Below are positions 1-6,909 of a DNA stretch of 30,376 bases, piece by piece; the first letter of the stretch is position 1, and every line of letters starts with the position of its first letter. The position numbers and the translations under genes are program-made. This stretch comes from CAZCGA01 sp964498075 (GTDB lineage: Bacteria; Desulfobacterota; Binatia; HRBIN30). The notes beneath the pieces were generated by a model that saw nothing but the letters and a program-made list of their open reading frames with translations, was not told the DNA's origin and did not search any database. The DNA lies in assembly GCA_964498075.1 (NCBI GenBank), contig CAZCGA010000076.1, positions 1 to 30,376 of the forward strand, in the 5' to 3' direction.

Positions 1-85
1 TGCGAGGAGGGGGACTTGAACCCCCACGGGTTATTAGCCCACTAGCCCCTCAAACTAGCGCGTCTGCCAGTTCCGCCATCCTCGC
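1..85 (-). tRNA. leuU: tRNA-Leu (anticodon GAG)
   Basis: The reverse strand folds as a class II tRNA. The acceptor stem GCGAGGA pairs with TCCTCGC and is followed by discriminator A at base 1. The D-arm is GCGGAACTGGCAGACGC-like, the anticodon stem is CTAGT/GCTAG with loop TTGAGGG, there is a long variable arm, and the T-arm carries GGTTCAA. The anticodon GAG lies at 51-49, so it reads CUC/CUU leucine codons. The CCA end would lie outside the window, so I cannot say whether it is encoded. It sits directly downstream of secG on the same strand, the order also found in E. coli (secG-leuU). Its 5' half (85 to 40) is duplicated at 19325-19280, so this is the only complete copy in the window. Confidence 0.95.
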
Positions 86-133
86 GTGATCGTGAATCGC
101 GTGCGTGACTCGTGCTCGTGAGGGGAGCCGAGC

Positions 134-604
134 CTAGTTGGCCGGTGCTTCCTGTGGCGCGGGTGCCGCTGCCTCGGGCGCTGCGGCCTGCGGTTCCGCT
201 GCTGGTTGCCCCGCCGGCACAGGCGCTTCGGCTGCCGGGGCCTCGGCCAGATGAGCTTCCGCGGCTGGCCCTGCCGCAGGTGCCTCACCGGCCGGCGCTT
301 GCGCCTCCGGGTTCACCGGAACTGCGAGCGGCGGCGGCTCGGGAAGTGGCGCGGCATCGAACACGGTCGAGCTCACCCGCCTGGCTGAGCTGTAGGTCAG
401 CGACAGGGACGTCAGCATGAAGATGATCGCCGCGGCAGTGGTCAGCCGGCTGAGGAAGTTGCCGGCCCCGCTGCTGCCAAAGATCGTTGAGCTGCTCCCC
501 CCGAAGACGGCTCCCATGTCGGCTCCCTTGCCCTGCTGCAAGAGGACGACTCCGACCAGGAAGAGACAGACGATGATATGAATGACGGTGATGATCGTGG
601 ACAT
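134..604 (-). CDS. secG: Protein translocase subunit SecG (left copy)
   Basis: SecG is the small accessory membrane subunit of the SecYEG channel. The 156-aa product opens with a transmembrane segment (about residues 4-22, ending VGVVLLQQGKGADMG, the SecG signature). A Gly/Ser-rich loop (GGSSSTIFGSSGAGNFLSR) and a second membrane segment (about 53-70) follow. Residues of about 80-156 form an Ala/Pro/Glu-rich tail that roughly doubles the usual SecG length. A GAGGGAA ribosome-binding site precedes the ATG at 604. In this copy the upstream gene is only a tpiA fragment, so the gap-pgk-tpiA promoter no longer leads into it. It is identical to the copy at 19374-19844. Confidence 0.93.
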   Translation of the reverse strand: MSTIITVIHIIVCLFLVGVVLLQQGKGADMGAVFGGSSSTIFGSSGAGNFLSRLTTAAAIIFMLTSLSLTYSSARRVSSTVFDAAPLPEPPPLAVPVNPEAQAPAGEAPAAGPAAEAHLAEAPAAEAPVPAGQPAAEPQAAAPEAAAPAPQEAPAN

Positions 605-613
605 GCGGTTCCC

Positions 614-946
614 TCAGGCGACGAATTTGACGATGCGCACGAACGACTCAACCTGCAAGCTCGCGCCGCCGACCAGCACGCCGTCGATGTCCGGCTGCTG
701 CATCAACGCGTCGATGTTGTCCGGCTTCACACTGCCACCATACAGGATGCGGCACCAGGCCTCCGCCTCCTTCCCACCCAGCTCGGCGAGCAGGCGACGG
801 ATGAACGCGTGGACTTCCTGGGCTTGTTCCGTGGTGGCCACCTTGCCGGTGCCAATCGCCCACACCGGTTCGTACGCAACGACCAGCGCCCGTATAGCAG
901 CTGCATCCCGCTTCAGCAATCCGCCGCGCACCTGACGGTCGATGAC
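614..946 (-). pseudogene. tpiA: Triosephosphate isomerase, 3' fragment (codons 145-254)
   Basis: This is the C-terminal 110 codons of triosephosphate isomerase, identical to the same part of the intact gene at 19854-20618. It keeps the catalytic Glu (YEPVWAIGTGK, E170 of the full protein) and the phosphate-binding GGSVKPDN region. It lacks Lys14 and His98, so it cannot be active. The break falls at a codon boundary at base 946. Reading upstream in frame into the accessory segment gives a stop within three codons (955-953), so there is no natural start; the internal ATG at 931 is not a real start. The fragment was created by the event that duplicated 40-946. Confidence 0.93.
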
Positions 947-963
947 CCGTGTTCAGCAACTGA

Positions 964-1348
964 TCAAAATTTCACGTCCACCGGAATCGCGACCTGCATG
1001 TTGGGCCGGCCCGGTGCAAGTGGGGTGTTGATAGCGTCGGAGTCCGGCCGGTATCGTCGGGCTACATGCTGGAGTTCAGTTACCGTGTCCTGAATGCCGA
1101 CGAGGCGCAGGCGCTCAACGATCAGAAGGCTCAAGCCTACTTGATCGATGAGGTAACGGGAACCAGGCTTGCCGGGCCGGCGATGGAAAACATCGGCGAG
1201 TTGCGGCAGAGCGCCCCACCGGAGCTGGATCGAACCGTATTTCATAATCTTTGGAAATCCTGGTAGGTTGGTCAAACGTGGAAGCCGTGTGAGCGTGGTC
1301 ATCGGGCAATTTTCGTGTGAACGGGCTGACCGTCAATTGGCAGTATGA
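964..1348 (+). pseudogene. Truncated, frameshifted relative of the secreted protein at 16633-17163
   Basis: In frame from 964 the translation aligns with the C-terminal two thirds of the product at 16633-17163. Matches include WGVDSVGVRPVSSG against WGVDSMQVRRTASG, then FSYRV, AYLIDEVTG against PHLVDPKRG, and ENIGELRQ against EKIGQLRQ. Near 1231-1243 the match moves to the +1 frame (YFIIFGNPGRLVKRGSRVSV against YWMVFSNKGDVVKAGDRVDV) and runs to a TGA at 1346-1348. The signal peptide and N-terminus are missing, because a stop at 961-963 and the segment junction lie just upstream. This is a broken paralogue. The single frameshift could be a sequencing error, but the lost 5' end could not. Confidence 0.8.
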
Positions 1349-1363
1349 GGAGTCCTCGATCGT

Positions 1364-2236
1364 ATGGTACGAAACACCGCTATCCTTCGTCTCTTGCCCA
1401 TCTTGCTGGTGATCAGTGTCGCCGGTTGCAGTAAGACGCAAACGCCCGCACCCACCGAGCTTGCTGCAGTTTCGATCGTCGAGAAGAACGTTGCGGCACG
1501 CGGCGGTCTGCAGGCGTGGCGCGCGGTCGAGTCCATGTCGATGTCGGGCCTCATGGATGCCGGCAAGGCCAGGGATCCCATGAAGTTGGCGATGGCCTTG
1601 CAAAAACCTAGAGCCGCGGCCAGAGCGGAAGCCCGAGAAGCCCTGTTGCAGGGCAGCAAGGTTGAAACGGATCCGGGAAAAATTGTCCAGCTACCGTTTG
1701 TCATGGAGCTGAAAAGGCCGCGCAAGATGCGCCTCGAGGTCCAGTTCAATGGTCAGACCGCCGTGCAGGTCTTCGACGGCGAAAACGGCTGGAAGCTGCG
1801 GCCGTTTCTAGGGCGCAGGGAAGTGGAACGGTACACGGCCGCGGAACAGCAAGCTGCGTCACAACAGCAGGATCTGGACGGTCTGCTCATCGACTACGCT
1901 GCCAAAGGCACCAAAGTGGAGCTCGAGGGAAACGAGCCGGTGGAAGGCCGCGATGCGTACAAACTCAAGCTCACGCTGAAGGACGGTCAGGTGCGGCACG
2001 TTTGGGTCGACGCGCAGACGTTTCTGGATATCAAGATCGACGGCAGCCGGAGCGTGACCCGCAAACCGAAGACCGTGGCGACGTATTTGCGCGACTACAA
2101 ATCCGTCGATGGCCTCATGATTCCTTTCGTCCTCGAAACCATTGCCGAGGGTGCCAAGCGCTCGGTGAAGATCGCCATCGAACACGTTACCCTGAATCCA
2201 AAACTGGCGGAGTCGCGCTTCGCGAAGATTGAGTAA
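1364..2236 (+). CDS. Predicted lipoprotein of the LolA/LppX-like fold
   Basis: The 290-aa product begins with a lipoprotein signal: a hydrophobic stretch followed by VISVAGC, with the lipid-bearing Cys at 22. The mature part (VEKNVAARGGLQAWRAV, then MRLEVQFNGQTAVQVFDG, then GRDAYKLKLTLKDG and VWVDAQTFLDIKID) has the pattern of outer-membrane lipoprotein-sorting (LolA/LolB/LppX-like) beta folds, which hold hydrophobic ligands in a half-barrel. Membrane attachment and fold are inferred; the ligand is unknown. A GAGGAG at 1347-1352 lies about 11 bases before the ATG. It precedes the SCO gene by 58 bases and may share its transcript. A role in exporting or stabilising the oxidase proteins is possible from context only. 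Confidence 0.7.
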   Translation: MVRNTAILRLLPILLVISVAGCSKTQTPAPTELAAVSIVEKNVAARGGLQAWRAVESMSMSGLMDAGKARDPMKLAMALQKPRAAARAEAREALLQGSKVETDPGKIVQLPFVMELKRPRKMRLEVQFNGQTAVQVFDGENGWKLRPFLGRREVERYTAAEQQAASQQQDLDGLLIDYAAKGTKVELEGNEPVEGRDAYKLKLTLKDGQVRHVWVDAQTFLDIKIDGSRSVTRKPKTVATYLRDYKSVDGLMIPFVLETIAEGAKRSVKIAIEHVTLNPKLAESRFAKIE

Positions 2237-2294
2237 ACCAGCGGCCGGGTGAGGAGGCGTCCGAAGTGGTTAGGCGGGGACCGGCCGCGCTCTT

Positions 2295-2936
2295 GTGGGA
2301 AAAACATTGGTGAGAGCGTTCGTACAGCCCCTGGCCAGCCTGCTGGCTCTCGCGGCGGCCGGTATGCTCGGTCCGTCTACCAGCCGCGCATTCGCACAGG
2401 ACGCTCCCGACCCGCGCGCCGAGCATCAGCACGCAGCGCAGCGGTGGACCCGCTCTGCGGTGGATTACACGGTGCCCCAGGTGAAACTGGTGCGCGTTGA
2501 CGGCAGGACCGTTCTCCTGCCTGAGGAACTGAACGACGGGCGGCCGGTAGTCATGAATTTCATCTTCACCACTTGTACGGCGATCTGCCCTGTGATGACC
2601 CAGACCTTTGCACAATTGCAAAGTAAGCTCGGCAGCGAACGGGAGAAGGTGCACATGGTGTCGATCTCGCTCGATCCGGAGCAGGATACGCCGGCACGCT
2701 TGGCGGAATATGCCAAGAACTTCGGGGCGGGTCCCCAATGGCAGTTCTATACCGGCACGGTGGAGGCCAGTTCGACGACCCAGCGGGCCTTCAACGTTTA
2801 CCGCGGCGACAAGATGAACCACACCCCGGTGACACTGTTGCGAGCTGCACCTGGAAAACCTTGGGTGCGGATCGACGGCTTTGCGACGTCGGACGACCTG
2901 TTGCGCGAGTTTCAGGGTCTGGTGGCTGCCAAGTAA
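2295..2936 (+). CDS. SCO1/SenC family copper chaperone
   Basis: SCO proteins are thioredoxin-fold, membrane-bound or periplasmic copper chaperones that load copper sites. The 213-aa product has a signal peptide (cleavage near AFA-QD). The family motif follows: FIFTTCTAICP with Cys94 and Cys98, and the distal copper-ligand histidine at His176 (KMNHTPVTLL). VVMNF and the SISLDPEQDTP segment are also typical. The start is uncertain: GTG 2295 gives the longest form, and TTG 2307 or GTG 2310 also keep the signal peptide. Its position before three copper-oxidase-type genes suggests that it metallates the oxidase rather than a cytochrome oxidase, for which there is no gene nearby. Confidence 0.9.
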   Translation: MGKTLVRAFVQPLASLLALAAAGMLGPSTSRAFAQDAPDPRAEHQHAAQRWTRSAVDYTVPQVKLVRVDGRTVLLPEELNDGRPVVMNFIFTTCTAICPVMTQTFAQLQSKLGSEREKVHMVSISLDPEQDTPARLAEYAKNFGAGPQWQFYTGTVEASSTTQRAFNVYRGDKMNHTPVTLLRAAPGKPWVRIDGFATSDDLLREFQGLVAAK

Positions 2937-3017
2937 CTTCGGCCTTTGACGTGCCGAGCCTCTGAGCCGCTGCTAAGATCCTCTCCCGAGCGCCGTCTGA
3001 CCGTTCAGGCCTTCATT

Positions 3018-3191
3018 CCCTACCGTGAGCCTTACACGGAGGCGACCCTCCGATTCAACCGCCGGACGGCGCGCACACGAGGCCTGCTGCTCCACCGACT
3101 CGCCGAGCAGGCAATCTCGACATCGCCTGTGAGATACTGCGGCATCGTCACTGGGAAAGGCCCTGCGCCAGCCCGGAAATTATTGGAGTGA
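3018..3191 (+). pseudogene. Possible C-terminal remnant of an IS1595/ISXO2-type transposase
   Basis: The translation in this frame contains RFNRRTARTRGLLLHRLAEQ followed by A and I, then PVRYCGIV. This resembles the C-terminal end of ISXO2-like DDE transposases of the IS1595 family (RFNRR...RG.LF.RL...A....P). Nothing upstream in any frame gives the catalytic core, and I cannot identify terminal inverted repeats, so only the tail remains. It lies in the 615-base gap between the SCO gene and the oxidase operon. The assignment rests on motif memory and needs a profile search. Confidence 0.45.
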
Positions 3192-3551
3192 AGCGGATAC
3201 CCGGACGCTCCCTTTCTTGAAAGTTTCTTGCAATTGTCTCCAAATTATTCGAAGCTCGCCCCCTCGGTGGTTCGTTGTGGACGAGCGGAGCACTGAGCAC
3301 GGCAAGGAGTGGCGTGTGGTACGTTTTGTGCCGTGACTGAACGCTGACTTAAAGCACGTCAGCGATAAACGGGGGCAGGGGGGGCAACACCAGAAATTGT
3401 GTGAGAATTGGACTCGAACGGGTGGCTCATTGTCTCGAGGACGATGAAAAGATGAACCACTACTCAGCGACGCCATGCCGCTGTGGGGTCGCATGGGACA
3501 GCGATTGCGCGATGAAAGTTGGTCGCATTCAGCGCCGTGTAGGAGGTCGCC
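3192..3551 (+). promoter_or_regulatory. Leader region of the multicopper oxidase operon
   Basis: No gene is supported here. The stretch is more AT-rich at 3205-3255 than its surroundings and directly precedes the first oxidase gene, so the operon promoter probably lies in it. I see no convincing -35/-10 pair. It holds one clear dyad (3342-3364) and ends in an excellent AGGAGG ribosome-binding site (3541-3546) five bases before the ATG at 3552. Confidence 0.4.
3342..3364. promoter_or_regulatory. Perfect 7-bp inverted repeat, candidate operator
   Basis: CGCTGAC (3342-3348) and GTCAGCG (3358-3364) form a perfect dyad with a 9-base spacer, 188 bases before the first oxidase gene. Half-sites about 16 bases centre to centre are compatible with a dimeric regulator, but no regulator gene is present in the segment. 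It is not followed by a T-run, so a terminator is unlikely. Confidence 0.3.
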
Positions 3552-5264
3552 ATGAAACAACCCATCCATGCAGATCGGACTTCGATGTCGAAGCAACCCG
3601 TTGCCGTGCCCCTAGGGCATGATCGTCGCCATACCGCACGCATCGGTTGCTCGTGGTTATTCGGCGCGCTGCTGTCGCTCGCGGCGCTGCCGGTCGGGGC
3701 ACAGAGCTTCCGCGTGCAGTGCCCGACCAGCACCATCACGCACCCGGCGAGTCTGCACAATAACAATTCGGAACCTGCGTACACCGTTCCGACGACATTG
3801 ACGGCTGGCGCCAACGGATATCTGGTGCCGTCGGCGCACGTCAACGGCGCCATCAAGTGCCAGCAGATCTCGGGCGGCGACGGTTACGCGACGATGGGCG
3901 ACGGCACGCAGACCTACTTGTTCGCCTTCGGACCGTTGTCCGGGCTCGCGGACATGGCCGCCGGCAAGCCCGGTACACAGTTCCCGAACGTCTTCAATAC
4001 CGAGTATTCGGGCGCGACGCCACTGCAGCCCGGTGATCCTGCCGTGACGGACGGCCCCCCGCCGACCAACTTGTCTTTGTTTACGTATAACGGCGCGGTC
4101 GGCCTGGTTCCCGATCCTGAAGTCGGAGACGACCCGCTGTGCAGCCTCACAAACCCAACTCCGCCGAGCTACTGTGCGACCGGTCTTGACGGCCACGTCG
4201 ATCCCCGTCCGATCATGGACATCGGCGTGATGAATGGCAATCTTCCCGCGCCGTTGATGGCGATCGACGAGGACGACGAGTTCTTCCTGACGCTGACCAA
4301 CGTCGGGCAGATCATGCGGCCCGACCTGTTCGAGCAGCACACGGTCCATTTCCACGGCTATCCCAACGCCTCCGCGTTCTATGACGGCGTGCCCGACGCC
4401 TCGGTGGCCATCAACATCGCCGCCAGCTTCACGTATTACTACCTCGCGCCGGATGCCGGCACCTACTTCTGGCACTGTCATATCACCCCGCCCGAGCACT
4501 TGCAGATGGGCATGGTCGGGCAACTGTACGTGCGCCCGCGGCAGAATCGCGTCCCGTCCTCCACCAGCCTCTATACCGCGCTCTCGAATCAGCAGTCGGA
4601 TCTGCGCACGGCATGTCCTCGGGGCAACGATACCGTCCATTCCGACATCCTGTGCAGCAATCCCCTGCCAGCAGTGAACACCGGTAAAAATGGCGGCGGC
4701 AAGTATGCCTATAACGACGGCGACGGCTCGACCTCCTACGACGTCGAGTATCCGCTCCAGATCCACGGCTTCGACCCGAACTTCCACTTCGTCGGCATGA
4801 CCTTCAACCCGGAAGGCTTTACGGACATGAAGGACAAGCACTTCCTGCTGAACGGGCGGAGCTACCCTGACACCGTCACGCCCGGTCCCTTGCAGACGCA
4901 GTCGGCCGATGGGGTAGAACATTTCGCGCAGCCCCTGCCTTCGATCATCGACATTCCGGCCGGCCAGAAGGCGCTCTTGCGCATCTCAGACCTGGATGTG
5001 AGCGAGTACCAGACGCTGGCCTCGCTGGGCATCCCGATGAAGGTGATCGCCCTCAACGCCAAGCTGCTGCGTGACCAGGCGGGCAACAACCTGTACTACA
5101 CGACGAACTCGATCACGCTGGGCGGCGGCGAGTCGCTGGACGTGATCCTGGACAGCGCCGGCATTCCGAAGGGCACCTACTACCTCTACACCCCCAACCT
5201 TGATCACCTGTCAAACGACGCCGAGAACTTCGGCGGCCTGATGACCGAAGTCCATATCATCTAA
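3552..5264 (+). CDS. Secreted multicopper oxidase subunit carrying the type 1 copper site
   Basis: The 570-aa product has a Sec signal peptide (RIGCSWLFGALLSLAALPVGA, cleavage near residue 50). A 150-residue N-terminal region follows, then a cupredoxin domain (about 215-340) with the copper ligands: His263-TV-His266-F-His268 (HxxHxH), then His308-Cys309-His310, His316 and Met321. This is a type 1 blue-copper site (His263, Cys309, His316, axial Met321) plus half of a trinuclear cluster. Residues of about 345-570 look like two further cupredoxin domains (LLNGRSYPD, IPAGQKALLRI, SITLGGGESLDVILD) that lack ligand sets. The second half-cluster needed for O2 reduction is absent here and is found in the next gene, 12 bases downstream. 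AGGAGG at 3541-3546 fixes the start. MnxG-type metal oxidases are the closest style I recognise; the substrate is unknown. Confidence 0.88.
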   Translation: MKQPIHADRTSMSKQPVAVPLGHDRRHTARIGCSWLFGALLSLAALPVGAQSFRVQCPTSTITHPASLHNNNSEPAYTVPTTLTAGANGYLVPSAHVNGAIKCQQISGGDGYATMGDGTQTYLFAFGPLSGLADMAAGKPGTQFPNVFNTEYSGATPLQPGDPAVTDGPPPTNLSLFTYNGAVGLVPDPEVGDDPLCSLTNPTPPSYCATGLDGHVDPRPIMDIGVMNGNLPAPLMAIDEDDEFFLTLTNVGQIMRPDLFEQHTVHFHGYPNASAFYDGVPDASVAINIAASFTYYYLAPDAGTYFWHCHITPPEHLQMGMVGQLYVRPRQNRVPSSTSLYTALSNQQSDLRTACPRGNDTVHSDILCSNPLPAVNTGKNGGGKYAYNDGDGSTSYDVEYPLQIHGFDPNFHFVGMTFNPEGFTDMKDKHFLLNGRSYPDTVTPGPLQTQSADGVEHFAQPLPSIIDIPAGQKALLRISDLDVSEYQTLASLGIPMKVIALNAKLLRDQAGNNLYYTTNSITLGGGESLDVILDSAGIPKGTYYLYTPNLDHLSNDAENFGGLMTEVHII

Positions 5265-5276
5265 GGGAGAGCGGCA

Positions 5277-6881
5277 ATGAGCCCACTGAACATGAAGAAA
5301 GCATTTTCGATGAGCCGGCTTGTTCCGATTGTGATGACCGCGGTCACGATGGTACTCACGGCTACGGCGCACGCTGCGGCTCCTGGCATCAAGGGACCGA
5401 CCTTCAGCTTGACGGCGCAACCGGCGTACATCACCCAGCCCGACGGACAGATGGTCTACTCGTGGGGCTATGGCTGCAACGGCGCACCAAGCGGCGGCTT
5501 TGCTCCGACCGCGATCGCAGGCGCGACTTGCCCTTCAATGCAGGTTCCCGGCCCCACGCTGATTGTTAATGAAGGAGCTATGGTCAGTGTGACGCTGACG
5601 AATGGTCTCCCCTCGGCGGCCGGCAAGACATCGATCCTGTTTCCCGGCTTTCAGGTGACTTCGACGGGCGGCGTGACCGGCCTGCTGACGCAGGAGGCCG
5701 CGCCTGGCAATCCGGTGACCTACACGTTCACTGCCTCGTCGCCCGGAACTCGCGCCTACTACAGTGGAACGCAAGGCGACCTGCAGGTCGAGATGGGCCT
5801 GTACGGCGCAATCATTGTGCTCCCGTCCAGCATCCCCAGCGCCTGCACCACCGGGCTGGCTGCTGCCAACCTAGCTGTGGAGGGGAATTGGGGTGAATCT
5901 GATTTCCGACTGGCGCCGGCCGCCTACGACCACGCCAAGAGCTGCTACGACCGGGAATACCTGTTCCAGTTCTCTGAAATGGATCCCAACATTCACAGCC
6001 AGGCATCGGCCCAGGTCACGGCAACGGCTGGCTGCACGGCCGGGGCCCCGGGATGCAGTCTCGAGGTCCCGACCGAGCCGTACGTTCCCGCGTATTTCAT
6101 GATCAACGGCCGCTCCATGCCGGATGACATGGACCCGAACTACGCCGCGCAGTATCCGCACCAGCCCTACAACGGCAATCCGCACATGCATCCAGGCGAG
6201 CAGGTACTGCTACGCATCCTCGGCCAGGGCCGGTGGCAGCATCCGTTCCACGAGCACGGCAACCACGTGCGCATTTTGGGGCGCGACGGGAACTTGATTC
6301 TCAGCCAGACCGATCCGACGAATAACCTCGCCGGACCTCTGCTGTTCACGACGACGACCACGCCTGGCCAGGCCATGGATGGGATTTTCTACTGGACCGG
6401 CAAGGGTCTGAACTGGGATGCGTACGGTCACAATCCCGCCTCTACCGACTCTCTCTCTCACGCCAAGGATCTCTGTGTTCCGGATGCCAACGGCTACAAC
6501 ACCGGTGTCGCGGCGCAGTCTCAGATCAACTATTACGAGTGGTGCCAAGACCACAACAAGCCGCTTGAAGCTACGCCGTTCGGCGATGTGGCGGGCGGCG
6601 GCCCAACAACACTACCCGATGCGAACCTCTTCACGAACGGTGCGTGGTACGGCGGCAGTCCCTATCTCGGGCCGGACGCCACGGTCCGCGCCGTCGGCTC
6701 CACGGGCTCGACACCGCCGTCGGGCACGATCGCGAACCCCCCGACCACCGAAGCGGGCTTCGCCTTCATGTGGCACTCGCACAACGAACGCGAAATCACG
6801 ACGAACAACGCTTTCCCCGGCGGCATGCTGATGATGATGCTTGTCGATTCCCGCGAATTCGTGATCGACGAATCCAACTAG
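5277..6881 (+). CDS. Secreted multicopper oxidase subunit carrying the second half of the trinuclear site
   Basis: The 534-aa product has a signal peptide (cleavage near AHA-A, about residue 34). The first cupredoxin domain (about 40-185) has lost its ligands: the usual WHCH/WYHSH position reads YYSGTQ. A later domain carries His322-PF-His325-E-His327 (HPFHEH, with His330 close by) and ends with WHSH (His500-Ser501-His502) followed by a PGGM segment. HSH without Cys is the type 2/type 3 pattern of an oxidase domain that has no blue copper. With the preceding gene, the pair supplies four HxH-type motifs, the full trinuclear complement. A GGGAGAG ribosome-binding site sits right after the upstream stop, so the two genes are co-transcribed and probably co-translated in similar amounts. 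Confidence 0.88.
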   Translation: MSPLNMKKAFSMSRLVPIVMTAVTMVLTATAHAAAPGIKGPTFSLTAQPAYITQPDGQMVYSWGYGCNGAPSGGFAPTAIAGATCPSMQVPGPTLIVNEGAMVSVTLTNGLPSAAGKTSILFPGFQVTSTGGVTGLLTQEAAPGNPVTYTFTASSPGTRAYYSGTQGDLQVEMGLYGAIIVLPSSIPSACTTGLAAANLAVEGNWGESDFRLAPAAYDHAKSCYDREYLFQFSEMDPNIHSQASAQVTATAGCTAGAPGCSLEVPTEPYVPAYFMINGRSMPDDMDPNYAAQYPHQPYNGNPHMHPGEQVLLRILGQGRWQHPFHEHGNHVRILGRDGNLILSQTDPTNNLAGPLLFTTTTTPGQAMDGIFYWTGKGLNWDAYGHNPASTDSLSHAKDLCVPDANGYNTGVAAQSQINYYEWCQDHNKPLEATPFGDVAGGGPTTLPDANLFTNGAWYGGSPYLGPDATVRAVGSTGSTPPSGTIANPPTTEAGFAFMWHSHNEREITTNNAFPGGMLMMMLVDSREFVIDESN

Positions 6882-6909
6882 CTAGCTGGCTATCACGAGG
6901 AGATCCACA

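Larger units (their letters stand above)
40..946. repeat. Left copy of 907-bp direct repeat (half tRNA-Leu, secG, 3' tpiA)
   Basis: Bases 40-946 match 19280-20186 with a constant offset of 19240. All reading frames inside have the same length and sequence in both copies, and I found no mismatch by eye. The match starts in the tRNA-Leu variable arm just beside the anticodon stem (39 is c, 19279 is g) and ends inside tpiA (947 is c, 20187 is g). On this side the repeat joins the intact 3' half of the tRNA on the left and the accessory segment on the right. Confidence 0.97.

Noticed and set aside
40..946. The 907-bp repeat as a transposition target-site duplication
   Set aside because: Target duplications are normally a few bases long. 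This one covers a whole gene and parts of two others and has no terminal inverted repeats at its inner edges.
3657..4922. 421-codon minus-strand frame opposite the first oxidase
   Set aside because: The opposite strand has a clear copper-oxidase gene with signal peptide, ribosome-binding site and ligand motifs. The antisense product shows no family features.
3552..6881. The two oxidase genes as one gene broken by a frameshift or stop
   Set aside because: Each product has its own signal peptide and good ribosome-binding site, there is a proper stop and a 12-base gap, and the domain contents are complementary rather than a split domain.
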